DNA of 64,000 nt from CAZJFC01 sp964545245 (GTDB lineage Bacteria > Pseudomonadota > Alphaproteobacteria > Rickettsiales > 21-14-0-20-44-7). The notes beneath the pieces are model-generated. The model made no database searches and was not told the DNA's origin. It worked only from the letters and a program-made list of their open reading frames with translations. Of the stretch, positions 6,989 through 16,033 are shown one piece after another. Every line of letters begins with the position of its first letter. Position 1 is the stretch's first letter. Made by a program: the position numbers and the translations under genes. The stretch is taken from NCBI GenBank assembly GCA_964545245.1, contig CAZJFC010000001.1, positions 5,323-69,322 on the forward strand, given 5' to 3'.

Positions 6989-9019
6989 TTATCTTCTTTC
7001 CATTGCCGCAGTTTGCGCATCAAGCAGCGCAAGAAGCTGGTTCGCTGAGGCAATTGCTGCTTCAAGCGCCGAAAACCTGTCCAGCATTTTATCGCGATAA
7101 TCTTCTATCTGGGTATCAATACGCTCGATTGATTTCTCAAGCTCGGCATTTGCATCCTGAAGGCTCTTTATCTCAATATCAATCATACCTTCAGTATCGG
7201 CAACCATTGCTTCCAGGTCATTGAACATTTTGTCGGCAATGCCCTGGCTCATGGCAACGTTTATCTCATCCATACCGTTGCCGGTATAAAGCATTTCAAG
7301 GCCGGATAACGCGCCGGTTCCCTTGATAGTGGCATAACTACCGCTTGCGTTATATGCCATGCTCATCGGCGTGGCAAGGTCATAGCCGAACATTTTTGTT
7401 ACCTGCGCGCGCAGGGTTTTCGGCAGGCTACTATTAACTGTAAGGCTGAATTTCTTTTCAAATTCGTCGTTTACGATATCGAAAGTGCTGTTGCCGTTAC
7501 CGGAGTATGAAAGGCTGAGTCCCTGAAGGCCGGTGCCTGCCTTTCCGGTGATTTTCTGGGTCGCGCTGTCATAGTCAAGATATGCCGGTGAGGCCAGGGC
7601 CATGCCGTCGATATGGGTAATCCATGCCTGGCTGCCTTCCGGCTGGTTTTTGTTAACTACAATTGTGAAGCGTGATGAAGTAATGGTATTATCACGTTCT
7701 AGTATATTGAGCCTGCTGCTGTTGCTGGAAAACTGGAATTCAAAAATCTTCCTTATTTCTTCAAAATACTGGTCAAGCTTGCCGGTAAGTTTTGCCACAT
7801 CAACGTCGAGGACGCTTTTCACCTCCGGATAAGGTTCCTCCGCATCCAGTACTGCCGGTATATTGGTCAGGTATATGCCAAGCCCGCCCATATTCGTTGG
7901 CGCGCTGGTGGATGCGACAAAGGGGTTGTTGGTGCCTGCGGCATTGCCGCTTATATGTGATGCCATCCTGTCAATAATGGTCTTCATCGTGGTGTTGCCG
8001 TTCAGGACGGCGGTATCAAGGTAGTTGCCGTTACCATCTGTTGCGGTCTGGTTGGCATAGAAATCGCGCAGTGTATTATATGCTATAAGCATATCGGCAA
8101 TGCCGGTTGCAACTGTCTGGCTGTTCTTGTCTATATCCAGTGTTATCTTCTCAGCGGTAAGCTGGTCGCTGCCGGTTGTCTGGTAAAGCGTGAGAGTTAC
8201 ATTATCCAGTATATCGGTAATGGTGTTTGAGGAACGGGTTATTACCTGCTCGTTAAAAACAATCACAGCATCACTGCTGTTCTGTATTTCCGTAAAGCCG
8301 CCATCGACAGGCATTACGTTATCCGGGTCGGTTATTGTGATGTCATTCCCTGAACCGGTTATTTTATGGTTAAGCGTGAGTTTGTAGCTATCATCGGAGA
8401 TTTTGACGATAGTCGCGCTGATGCTGGTAATTGATGAAACTGCATTTATCTCGGCAGCGATGTCGGTAAGTGACGCGCCTTCCCTGATCTGGATAATGGC
8501 ATCCTTATCCGCGCCGCCGCTAAGGGTAAAACTACCAGCGGTGAACATCCCGTCATCCTCGCCGTCTATTGCCTGTACTACGCTTTCCGTGCGGCTGCTG
8601 AATGAAATTGACTGGAATGCATCTGATTTGGCGAGGTTTAATATCTGGATGTCGTATTTACCTATTGGCGCGCTATTGTTTGTTGTAACGCCAAGGTAGT
8701 TTGATGCTGTCGCGCCGTTGGAAATACTCGTGAATGAACTGCGCGCATCAAATACATTCTGGCCGGCAGAACTAAATCCGGTTGGGTTCCTTAAAGCGTT
8801 AAGTTTCTCCTTCAGCGCGTTCAGGCTGGATTTCATCTGGCTCAGCGCTGCAATCTTGCTGTTATTGGTTGAAACCGATTTCTCAAGCTTTACGGCAGGA
8901 AGTCTTTTTGCGGTAGTCAGTGAGGTTATCAGCCCCTCAATATTAAGGCCGGATTGCGACCCAAGAAACACGTTCTTGTTGCCGACTGTACTGATATTAC
9001 CAAAATTTATCTGTGTCAT
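6989..9019 (-). CDS. fliD: Flagellar filament cap protein FliD (hook-associated protein 2)
   Basis: FliD forms the pentameric cap at the tip of the flagellar filament and folds incoming flagellin. The 676-residue protein has the conserved N-terminal phrase SGLNIEGLITSLTTAKRLP, near 'SQMKSSLNALKEKLNAL', and a C-terminal amphipathic helix region with SLQDANAELEKSIERIDTQI that ends in a leucine/alanine-rich tail. This fits the N- and C-terminal helical D0/D1 regions of FliD with a long variable Ser/Thr-rich middle. Start ATG 9019 has AGAGGTCAGG upstream and gives MTQINFGNIS; the longer frame to 9094 is less likely. It is convergent with pmbA and follows the TadD-like lipoprotein on the same strand. 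Confidence 0.88.
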   Translation of the reverse strand: MTQINFGNISTVGNKNVFLGSQSGLNIEGLITSLTTAKRLPAVKLEKSVSTNNSKIAALSQMKSSLNALKEKLNALRNPTGFSSAGQNVFDARSSFTSISNGATASNYLGVTTNNSAPIGKYDIQILNLAKSDAFQSISFSSRTESVVQAIDGEDDGMFTAGSFTLSGGADKDAIIQIREGASLTDIAAEINAVSSITSISATIVKISDDSYKLTLNHKITGSGNDITITDPDNVMPVDGGFTEIQNSSDAVIVFNEQVITRSSNTITDILDNVTLTLYQTTGSDQLTAEKITLDIDKNSQTVATGIADMLIAYNTLRDFYANQTATDGNGNYLDTAVLNGNTTMKTIIDRMASHISGNAAGTNNPFVASTSAPTNMGGLGIYLTNIPAVLDAEEPYPEVKSVLDVDVAKLTGKLDQYFEEIRKIFEFQFSSNSSRLNILERDNTITSSRFTIVVNKNQPEGSQAWITHIDGMALASPAYLDYDSATQKITGKAGTGLQGLSLSYSGNGNSTFDIVNDEFEKKFSLTVNSSLPKTLRAQVTKMFGYDLATPMSMAYNASGSYATIKGTGALSGLEMLYTGNGMDEINVAMSQGIADKMFNDLEAMVADTEGMIDIEIKSLQDANAELEKSIERIDTQIEDYRDKMLDRFSALEAAIASANQLLALLDAQTAAMERR

Positions 9020-9183
9020 ACCTGACCTCTTTGCAAGAATCATGCCTACTTGGCACTCCGAAGGCCTGATACGGCAAAATGCCGCATAAGCCATCCCTTA
9101 ACCAGTTGATTATGACCTAATTAGTTTAAGATTTTCTTAAGAAAGCCTTGGATTGCAGTAATAAAATAACGAAGCCTTGTAAA

Positions 9184-10116
9184 CTAGCGCCCTTTCTGGA
9201 GGTTTTCCAGATTCTCCCAAGCCTTGTCATAATACACGGAAGTTCCCATCAGCGCCTTGTTCAGATAGGTCTTTGCCAGGTCATTATCTTTTGCAAGCTG
9301 GGCATAAACCCCCATGTTGTTATATAGCTGCGGTTCGGTAAGGACTGGTTTTGCCGTCCTTTCGGCCATTTCAATCTTGCCCGCGATTGCGTAAACCAGC
9401 GCAAGGTTAAGCTTTACTGCGCGGTTCTGGCCGGAATCGGACATTGAGCGGATTGAAGCGTCTTTCAATATGCCTATAGCGTCATTCGTGTTGCCGATAA
9501 GCGCTTTGAGCAGGGCCTGGTTATTTAAAACGGCAGGATTGCGGTTACTTACCTTTGCTGCAAGGTCAAAATACTGGTTGGCCTCCTGGTATTTGTTATT
9601 AGCGGCAAAAATCAGCCCCGCGCCGTTGATTGATTTCCAGCGGTTGGCGTCGGTCTGGATGATCCTGGTGAAAATATCGCCGGCTTCCTGGAACTTGGCT
9701 TCCGCCAGCAGGCACAGCGCCTTGGACTCCTGATAGTCGATATTATCCGGGTTGGATTTCAGCAGGTTGTCATACATGTTGCGGGCGGTTTTGCAATTGC
9801 CCATTTTCCGCAATACCTCGGCGTATTTATATGTATAAATGGGGTTCTCGGGGTAACGTGAGTAAAGCTGTTCATAATAATAGCCGCTCTTGGTGAGTTC
9901 GCCGTTATTTTCGGCCTCCTGCGCGGATTTATACAGGGTTTGCTCAACAGAAGATGTGTCCACGCTTTCGATGATCTTGGCAATTTCCCGCTCTTCCGAC
10001 TTTTCCGAGTCCCCCAGAAGGCTGATCTTACCCTTGGGAAGAACGCTGCATCCCCCCACCGAAAGGCTTAAAATTGCTGCAAAAAGGGCTAAGCTAAAGA
10101 AATTCCGGTGAAACAT
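9184..10116 (-). CDS. TPR lipoprotein, TadD-like
   Basis: From ATG 10116 the 310-residue product has a lipoprotein signal: FHRNF, a hydrophobic core, then LSVGGC with Cys 23 as lipidation site. The mature part consists of tetratricopeptide repeats, for example YYYEQLYSRYPENPIYTYKY and the following 'YAEVLRKMGNCKTARNMYDN' type units. TadD in Flp/Tad pilus clusters has this layout and supports secretin assembly. The TadG-like proteins elsewhere in the window make a Tad role plausible, but no tad ATPase or secretin is adjacent, so it could be another outer-membrane assembly lipoprotein. A GTG at 10161 would add 15 residues. The gene is divergent from pyrB. Confidence 0.7.
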   Translation of the reverse strand: MFHRNFFSLALFAAILSLSVGGCSVLPKGKISLLGDSEKSEEREIAKIIESVDTSSVEQTLYKSAQEAENNGELTKSGYYYEQLYSRYPENPIYTYKYAEVLRKMGNCKTARNMYDNLLKSNPDNIDYQESKALCLLAEAKFQEAGDIFTRIIQTDANRWKSINGAGLIFAANNKYQEANQYFDLAAKVSNRNPAVLNNQALLKALIGNTNDAIGILKDASIRSMSDSGQNRAVKLNLALVYAIAGKIEMAERTAKPVLTEPQLYNNMGVYAQLAKDNDLAKTYLNKALMGTSVYYDKAWENLENLQKGR

Positions 10117-10193
10117 AATCAATTTGTTGAAAAAACTGGCGGAGTTGATTATAACCTCCACGAGCTAACTGGCAACCTCTAATCGGCCAAATA

Positions 10194-11102
10194 ATGCGTC
10201 ATCTATTAAGCATCAATGACCTTAGCGTTAAAGAGGTCAACTCAATCCTTGAAAAAGCGAACAGGCACGCTGAAGTAAACCGCCATTCCAACAAGCGTCA
10301 GGCAACGCTCGCCGGAAGGACGATGATCAACCTGTTCTTTGAACACTCCACCCGAACAGTCACCAGTTTTGAGCTTGCAGGTAAACGACTTGGTGCGGAT
10401 GTTATAAATATCGCAACTGAAAGCTCTTCGCTCAATAAGGGCGAAACACTGATGGATACCGCGCTCACGCTGAACGCGATGCACCCTGATTTTATCGTTA
10501 TACGCCATAACCAGAGCGGTGCGGTGAAGCTGATTGCCGATAAGGTGAAATGCGCGGTCATCAATGCCGGTGACGGCAGCCACGAACACCCGACTCAGGC
10601 ATTGCTCGACGCGCTCGCCATCAAAAACGCGAAAGGAAAGATCGCCGGTTTGAAAGTGGCGATTTGCGGTGACCTGCTCCATTCCCGTGTGGCCCGCTCA
10701 AACATTCTGCTGCTCACAAAAATGGGTGCTGAGGTCAATGTCATCGCTGCGCCGACCCTGATGCCGAGCCGCGAATTCCTGAAGAAAATGGGCGTTAAGG
10801 CCTTCACCGACATGCGCAAGGGAATCAAGGATGCCGACATTGTTATGGTTCTGCGCCTGCAGAAAGAACGCATGAGCGGAAGCTTCATCCCAAGCCCGCG
10901 CGAATATTACAAGTTTTATGGGCTGGATGCGGAAAAAATGGAATATGCAAAGACGGATGCGAAGGTGATGGACCCCGGCCCAGTTATCCGCGGTGTGCAG
11001 ATTTCGTCAGAAATTGCCGATGACATCAGCCGCAGCATTATTCTGGAGCAGGTTGAAATGGGCGTTGCCATAAGGCAGGCAGTATTGGAGTTTGTCGCAT
11101 AA
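10194..11102 (+). CDS. pyrB: Aspartate carbamoyltransferase catalytic chain
   Basis: PyrB joins carbamoyl phosphate and aspartate to N-carbamoyl-aspartate, the first committed step of pyrimidine synthesis. The 302-residue cytoplasmic protein has the carbamoyl-phosphate loop [20 protein letters not shown], the [12 protein letters not shown] motif and the aspartate-binding [10 protein letters not shown] region. Length and motifs are complete. The stop overlaps the start of pyrC by one base (TAATG), showing a coupled pair. No regulatory chain gene pyrI is present. Confidence 0.96.
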   Translation: MRHLLSINDLSVKEVNSILEKANRHAEVNRHSNKRQATLAGRTMINLFFEHSTRTVTSFELAGKRLGADVINIATESSSLNKGETLMDTALTLNAMHPDFIVIRHNQSGAVKLIADKVKCAVINAGDGSHEHPTQALLDALAIKNAKGKIAGLKVAICGDLLHSRVARSNILLLTKMGAEVNVIAAPTLMPSREFLKKMGVKAFTDMRKGIKDADIVMVLRLQKERMSGSFIPSPREYYKFYGLDAEKMEYAKTDAKVMDPGPVIRGVQISSEIADDISRSIILEQVEMGVAIRQAVLEFVA

Positions 11103-12427
11103 TGAGCGAATTTGGAAAAGCACCACTCAGGAAACACAAGGGCAGGACGCTGCTCACCAACGCGCGTATCCTTGACCCGGAATCGGGTTACGACAAAAAC
11201 GGTGAGTTGCTTATTGAAGACGGAAAAATCGCCGATTTCGGCAAGCTGGGTAAGGTTGCCGGAGCGGAAATAATTGATTGTGGCGGCAAGTTGCTTACAC
11301 CGGGGCTGGTGGATATTCAGGTGCACGCGCGTGAGCCGGGCGGTGAAAAGAAGGAAACATTCACTACCGCCAGCCGTTCTGCGGTGGCGGGTGGCGTTAC
11401 TTCGATCGCGGTTATGCCTAACACCGATCCGGTGATTGATAATGTTTCGACTTTTGAACTGGTGCAGCGCAAAGCAAAAGAACGCGCAATCTGCAATGTG
11501 AGTATCTTCGGCAGCATTACCCGCGGCATGAACGGAACCGAGCTTGCTGAAATAGGTTCACTCAAGGAAGCAGGGGCTGTCGGCATCACCGATGACGGCA
11601 CTGCGGTGATGAGTTCTGTGGCGATGAAGAACGCAATGGTTCTTGCGGCTGATAACGGGCTGCTGGTTGCCCAGCACGCGGAAGATCTATCCCTCACCCA
11701 AGGTGCGGTAATGAATGAAGGAGAGGTTTCGGCAAGGCTCGGCCTGCGTGGCATGCCAAACGCCGCCGAAGCAATTATCGTTGAGCGCGATTTGCGCCTG
11801 CTTGAGCTGGTGCAGAGAGATTTCCCTAAGGCGCGTTACCATGTGCTGCATGTTTCTACTGCGGAGGCTTTGGAGGCAATTGAACGCGCGAAAGATAAGG
11901 GTTTGAATGTAACCTGCGAAACTGCGCCGCATTATTTCACGCTGACCGATGAAGCAGTAGGCGATTACCGGACTTTCGCCAAGATGAACCCGCCGCTACG
12001 CTCTGAAAAAGACCGTAAGGCGATATATAAGGCAGTAACCAGCGGGCTGATTGACGCAATCGCCACCGACCACGCCCCGCATGACCAGGAAAGCAAGCGC
12101 GTTCCGTTCGCTGAAGCGGCTTTTGGGATTGTCGGGCTGGAAACACTGCTGCCGCTCAGCCTTGCGTTATATCATAAGGGGGATGTGAAGCTGAAAGACC
12201 TGCTGGCGCAGATGACCTATAAACCGGCGGATATTATCGGCGTTAACCGTGGCCGCATTAAGAAAGGTGCAGCGGCTGACCTTACGCTGATTGACCTTGA
12301 TGTGAAATGGAAAATCAAACCGGAAGAATTCCACTCAAAATCCAAGAACTCACCGTTTGAGGACTTTAAGGCGCAGGGGCGGGCGGTGAAGACGTTTGTT
12401 GGTGGTAATCTCGTATACCAATTATAA
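11102..12427 (+). CDS. pyrC: Dihydroorotase, class I type, with Gln in the first metal-ligand position
   Basis: The 441-residue amidohydrolase should cyclise carbamoyl-aspartate to dihydroorotate, or act as a non-catalytic partner of PyrB. Most class I landmarks are present: GITDDGTAV (bridging-ligand region, 161-169), QHAED (His 192), LHVSTAEA (His 250) and TDHAPH (Asp 323). In the N-terminal metal site, however, the usual HxH is DIQVHAREPG: Gln 73 replaces the first His and His 75 is kept. Some other dihydroorotases, as I recall from Bacteroidetes, also have Gln here, so the protein may still be active. Translation is coupled to pyrB. Confidence 0.88.
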   Translation: MSEFGKAPLRKHKGRTLLTNARILDPESGYDKNGELLIEDGKIADFGKLGKVAGAEIIDCGGKLLTPGLVDIQVHAREPGGEKKETFTTASRSAVAGGVTSIAVMPNTDPVIDNVSTFELVQRKAKERAICNVSIFGSITRGMNGTELAEIGSLKEAGAVGITDDGTAVMSSVAMKNAMVLAADNGLLVAQHAEDLSLTQGAVMNEGEVSARLGLRGMPNAAEAIIVERDLRLLELVQRDFPKARYHVLHVSTAEALEAIERAKDKGLNVTCETAPHYFTLTDEAVGDYRTFAKMNPPLRSEKDRKAIYKAVTSGLIDAIATDHAPHDQESKRVPFAEAAFGIVGLETLLPLSLALYHKGDVKLKDLLAQMTYKPADIIGVNRGRIKKGAAADLTLIDLDVKWKIKPEEFHSKSKNSPFEDFKAQGRAVKTFVGGNLVYQL

Positions 12428-12438
12428 GAAGGTAAGAG

Positions 12439-13146
12439 GTGAATAAAACGGCTGAATTATTCCCGGAAAAAGAGGAAACCCCGCATTATCACGGGCACAG
12501 GGCAAGGCTGCGTGAAAGATTCCTTAAAGAACCGAAAGCCATGCCGGATTATGAAATTCTTGAATTGCTTTTGTTCCCTTCCAGCCCACGCAAAGATGTG
12601 AAACCGCTGGCGAAAGAGCTGATATTGAAATTCGGCTCGCTGGCAAAAGTTCTTACAGCTTCTGCCGAGGAGCTTGCCGCAAATGAGCTTAATGATTCCG
12701 CGATTGCCTCGATCAAAACCGTGCAAGAGGCGGCAAGCAGGTTGCTGCTGGCGGAAGCTAAAAAGCAGCCTGTACTGAGTTCATGGATAAAGTTGCTGGA
12801 ATATTGCCGCGCTGAAATGGGCTACCTGAAAAATGAGCAGTTCCGCCTGTTATTCCTGAATTCAAAGAATATGTTGATAGCCGATGAGGTGCAGCAGGAA
12901 GGAACAATTAATCATACGGTTGCCTATCCGCGTGAAATCGTGAAACGAGCGCTGGAACTTTCCGCTGCCAGCGTGATTCTGGTCCATAACCACCCAAGCG
13001 GTGATCCAACGCCCTCACGCGCGGATATTGAGTTAACGCACCAGATTGTGGCTGCGGCAAAGCCTTTGGGTGTAAAGATCCATGACCACCTTATAATTTC
13101 ACAAGGTGAGCATTATAGTTTTAAAAGTAACGGGCTGATTGATTAG
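12439..13146 (+). CDS. radC: RadC-family JAB/JAMM protein
   Basis: The 235-residue protein has the N-terminal helical domain typical of RadC (GHRARLRERFLKEPKAMPDY, a helix-hairpin-helix-like region) and a C-terminal JAB/JAMM metal-site domain with HNHPSGDPTPSRAD (183-196). The family name suggests DNA repair, but the real function is unsettled; it is a likely metal-dependent hydrolase. Translation starts at GTG 12439 behind GAAGGTAAGAG. It sits 11 bases after pyrC on the same strand. Confidence 0.92.
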   Translation: MNKTAELFPEKEETPHYHGHRARLRERFLKEPKAMPDYEILELLLFPSSPRKDVKPLAKELILKFGSLAKVLTASAEELAANELNDSAIASIKTVQEAASRLLLAEAKKQPVLSSWIKLLEYCRAEMGYLKNEQFRLLFLNSKNMLIADEVQQEGTINHTVAYPREIVKRALELSAASVILVHNHPSGDPTPSRADIELTHQIVAAAKPLGVKIHDHLIISQGEHYSFKSNGLID

Positions 13147-13158
13147 AGCAAAAACGCT

Positions 13159-13305
13159 CTAGGCGCGGTATGGCGCGTTTTTATGTGCAGTTGCCGTTTC
13201 TACTCTTTGAGCTGCAAGCAGTACATGGGCGACATCGGTTAATCTTTCCAGCTGTCCAGATAGTTCTCCGAGTTGTGCTACTTGATTATGCTGCGGCTTG
13301 GACAT
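13159..13305 (-). CDS. Small 48-residue protein overlapping the end of the upstream gene
   Basis: A short reading frame starts at ATG 13305 and stops at TAG 13159. Its start lies 18 bases inside the end of the gene at 13286-13690, in another frame, and it has GGAG about eight bases upstream. The predicted peptide starts MSKPQHNQVAQLGELSGQLE and looks like a single amphipathic helix, with a Leu/Val heptad-like pattern and no membrane segment. The fixed overlap, the good ribosome site and the sensible composition suggest a real, translationally coupled small gene. No family is recognised. Confidence 0.45.
   Translation of the reverse strand: MSKPQHNQVAQLGELSGQLERLTDVAHVLLAAQRVETATAHKNAPYRA
13164..13182 (+). 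terminator. Possible terminator after radC
   Basis: CGCG (13164-13167) and CGCG (13174-13177) form a short stem followed directly by five T (13178-13182). A second small hairpin, AGAGC/GCTCT (13145-13160), lies just upstream on the radC stop. The stem is short, so the call is tentative. Confidence 0.4.
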
Positions 13306-13690
13306 CTTCACGCTCCAGTTTTTCTTGTAATTGCTTTATGCGGTTTGCGGCATCAAGGAAAATCTCCTGAACCTGTCCCAAATCAGTTATCGGGTGTTCT
13401 TCGTCGAAAAGCAAACCTTCGTATTTATTCCTTACATTGGCAGTATGACCGAGCATTTTACGATTAAGGTCACGCTCAAGGTTGTTGCCGAATTTTGTCA
13501 TTGCGTGGATGCCGCGCTTTGCCGGGGCGGTGATATCCAATAATTGAATCGCCTTGCGGATGGAAACATGGAATTCCGGGTCTTCTTCTTCGCTTACCAT
13601 TTCAAGCGCAAAGAGGAAAGTATCGGCAAAGTCGAGCTTTGTTTGGTAAAAATCGTTCTCAATATTCCTATATGTTTCTTCGAAACTCAT
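13286..13690 (-). CDS. Helical protein of unknown function
   Basis: The 134-residue protein starts at ATG 13690. It is acidic and almost entirely helical, with FADTFLFALEMVSEEEDPEF, a basic middle (RDLNRKMLGHTANVRNKYEG) and a C-terminal heptad-like stretch ending QLQEKLEREDVQAAA. There is no signal peptide or membrane segment, and I recognise no domain. It is the first gene of a two-gene unit with the 48-residue frame at 13159-13305, and it has its own promoter with an inverted repeat (13717-13761). Confidence 0.6.
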   Translation of the reverse strand: MSFEETYRNIENDFYQTKLDFADTFLFALEMVSEEEDPEFHVSIRKAIQLLDITAPAKRGIHAMTKFGNNLERDLNRKMLGHTANVRNKYEGLLFDEEHPITDLGQVQEIFLDAANRIKQLQEKLEREDVQAAA

Positions 13691-13716
13691 ATTGTCCTGT
13701 GTTTTGAGGTCATCAC

Positions 13717-13761
13717 AATATATTAACTTAGCTTAAGGAAGTCAAGGGCAAAGTTAAGCTA
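13717..13761 (-). promoter_or_regulatory. Promoter with operator-like inverted repeat for the small unknown operon
   Basis: On the minus strand TTGACT (13745-13740), 17 bases, then TATATT (13722-13717) form a good sigma-70 promoter ahead of the gene starting at 13690. A perfect 8-bp inverted repeat, TAGCTTAA (13729-13736) and TTAAGCTA (13754-13761), flanks the -35 element with a 17-base spacing, as expected for a dimeric repressor site. Confidence 0.5.
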
Positions 13762-13863
13762 TATGTCGATTATATTACAAAATATGCGCGCAATCTACAT
13801 TAAATTGAGAATGATTTGCAAGTGAAAAAGGAATAATTCCGCGCTGCGCCGCAGCAAGTGCGG

Positions 13864-16011
13864 TTAAGCTTCTGATTCAACTAACTTTTGTAGGGCAGGA
13901 TAATCGGTTTTGCCGCTGCCAAGCAGTGGAATTTCCGCATTTACCACCTTGCGCGGTATGGCAATTCCCGGCAGGCCGGATTTAGCTGCAAATTCTTTGA
14001 ACTCATCAAGGCTGAGTTTTTTGTTAGGAGCAACCATAACCAGATTTTCTCCTTTTGCTTCATCCTTAACCGCAATAACGGCCAATGGCTCACCCGGCCA
14101 GAGTTTGCCTGCGGTTTCTTCTACCATGGGCAGGCTGACCATCTCTCCGGCGATTTTGGCAAAGCGCTTGGCTCTGCCAACAATGCTGATGAAATGCTCG
14201 GAATCCTCACTGACGATGTCGCCCGTGCCGTACCAGCCGTTTTCCGGTGGCTGAAGCGTACATGGTTTATCAAGCTTATAATAGCCCTGCATAACGTTAG
14301 GGCCTTTTACCCATAGCTCACCGCCTTCGTTGATGCCTTCAACCTGACGCAGTTCATATTCCATACCGGGAACAATGCGGCCAACAGTACCTGTCTTGTT
14401 CAGGATTGGCGTATTGACCGACATGAACGGCGAAGTTTCCGTCACGCCGTAACCTTCAAGGATACGGATGCCGAATTTCTCCGACCATAGCTGGCGGGTG
14501 GCGGGTTTTAGTTTTTCAGCACCGGCGATTACGTAGCGCACGCTGAAGAAATCATAAGTATGCGCGGCTTTGCCGTAGCGACCAAGGAATGTGTCGGTTC
14601 CCATTAAAATGGTTGCTTGAATCGCATATGAAATTTCCGGGATAATGTTGAAATGCAGCGGGGTAGGGTAAAGGAATGCTTTAAATCCGGTGATCAGCGG
14701 CAATATGGTGCCGACAGTAAGCCCGAAGGAATGGAACATCGGCAGGGCGTTAAGCGCCACGTCACGCGGGTTCAGTTCAATAACGGAACGTGCCTGTTCA
14801 ACATTGGCCACGATGTTGGAATGTGAGAGCACCACGCCTTTCGGCACGCCTTCCGAGCCTGAAGTGAACAGGATGAAGGCGGTATCAGACGGCTTTGCTT
14901 TAAGCGCGTTCTTAAGCCCAATACGTGGAAAACGGCAAAGTGCCAGCGCTTTTAACTTGGCTGATAGCGGGACTTTGTCTTTCATATCCTCAAGGAAAAT
15001 GACTTTCTTGCCCGATGAAATTGCTGCAAGTAAATCTTCCAACCCGCCTTTTTCGATGAAAGCTTTTGAGGTCAATATGGTTTCAATGTCAGCCGTAACG
15101 CAGGCGTTGTTAATGTTCTGCCCACCTGCGGTGAAGTTGAGCATTGCCGGGGTTTTGCCAAGGTTGTGGAGTGAGAAAACAGTAACCACATTGGCAATGG
15201 TGTTTGGTAGCAAAACACCGATATTCTGCTCTTTAAGCTCCGGCGCGAGAGCGGCTGAAAGGCCAATAGTTTTCAGGAAAAGCTGGCGGTAACTAAGCTG
15301 GACGCGGTTGATATCTTCGACGATTTTGCGTTTGCTGCCGTGGGTTTCGGCGGCTTCTATCACCGCGCTTAAGATTGGGCGGTTGTAATTAGCTGCTGCG
15401 AACTGGGATTCGGAAAGCAGCCATTGCAGCCTGTTGGCAATCTCGGTGCGGCGGTCTTTCCCTTTGGCCACAGGCGCGATTTCGACCGGCGGCAGGATAG
15501 TCATGCGGATTTTTGGGAAGAGGCGGCGGCGAACCTTGCCGCCCAAGCGTGACATTGTGGAATATTGCGCGCCTTCAATCTGTATAGGAAGAATCTTCGC
15601 GCCGGTTTTTTCAGCGACCAGCCCCGGCCCCTCATAGACTTTCATGATGCTGCCCGTAACTGTAATGCGGCCTTCGGGGAAGAGGACGATTTTTTTGTTC
15701 TGTTCCATATATTCAATCAGCGATTTGGTGGACATCGGGTTGGTTGGGTCAATGCGGAAAACGCGCGCGAACCTTAGCCATGGTTTTATCCACCACAAAT
15801 TAGCTATAACCGGGTTTATCGCAAAAGCGGGTTTATCAGGAAGAAGGCAGTAAAGCATCAGCGGGTCAAGGAAAGACTGGTGGTTGGCAAGGATAAGGAC
15901 ACGGTTGCCAGCTTTTTGGTAATTCTCCAGGCCTTTGATTTCCACACGGAAACCGACCCGGAACATAAAACGGAAAATTGCCAGAAAGAATATTTCAAAG
16001 AGTTTTTGCAC
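13864..16011 (-). CDS. aas: Bifunctional acyltransferase / acyl-ACP synthetase, Aas-like
   Basis: The 715-residue protein joins two enzymes. Residues 1-200 are a PlsC-type acyltransferase with LANHQSFLDP (HX4D motif) and FPEGR. Residues 230-715 are an AMP-forming acyl-acid ligase with FTSGSEGVPKGVVLSH (P-loop-like motif), EGYGVTETSP and YGTGD. In E. coli this fusion re-acylates lysophosphatidylethanolamine at the inner membrane after it is brought in by LplT. The upstream gene at 16034-17317 is an LplT-like transporter, 22 bases away on the same strand, which supports the assignment. All main motifs are intact. A phospholipid-remodelling role is inferred from family and neighbour. Confidence 0.9.
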   Translation of the reverse strand: MQKLFEIFFLAIFRFMFRVGFRVEIKGLENYQKAGNRVLILANHQSFLDPLMLYCLLPDKPAFAINPVIANLWWIKPWLRFARVFRIDPTNPMSTKSLIEYMEQNKKIVLFPEGRITVTGSIMKVYEGPGLVAEKTGAKILPIQIEGAQYSTMSRLGGKVRRRLFPKIRMTILPPVEIAPVAKGKDRRTEIANRLQWLLSESQFAAANYNRPILSAVIEAAETHGSKRKIVEDINRVQLSYRQLFLKTIGLSAALAPELKEQNIGVLLPNTIANVVTVFSLHNLGKTPAMLNFTAGGQNINNACVTADIETILTSKAFIEKGGLEDLLAAISSGKKVIFLEDMKDKVPLSAKLKALALCRFPRIGLKNALKAKPSDTAFILFTSGSEGVPKGVVLSHSNIVANVEQARSVIELNPRDVALNALPMFHSFGLTVGTILPLITGFKAFLYPTPLHFNIIPEISYAIQATILMGTDTFLGRYGKAAHTYDFFSVRYVIAGAEKLKPATRQLWSEKFGIRILEGYGVTETSPFMSVNTPILNKTGTVGRIVPGMEYELRQVEGINEGGELWVKGPNVMQGYYKLDKPCTLQPPENGWYGTGDIVSEDSEHFISIVGRAKRFAKIAGEMVSLPMVEETAGKLWPGEPLAVIAVKDEAKGENLVMVAPNKKLSLDEFKEFAAKSGLPGIAIPRKVVNAEIPLLGSGKTDYPALQKLVESEA

Positions 16012-16033
16012 TTATTCTCCCGTATTATCTCGC

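Noticed and set aside
11500..12100. PyrC as a broken pseudogene
   Set aside because: The frame is full length and the other metal and catalytic residues are intact despite Gln 73.
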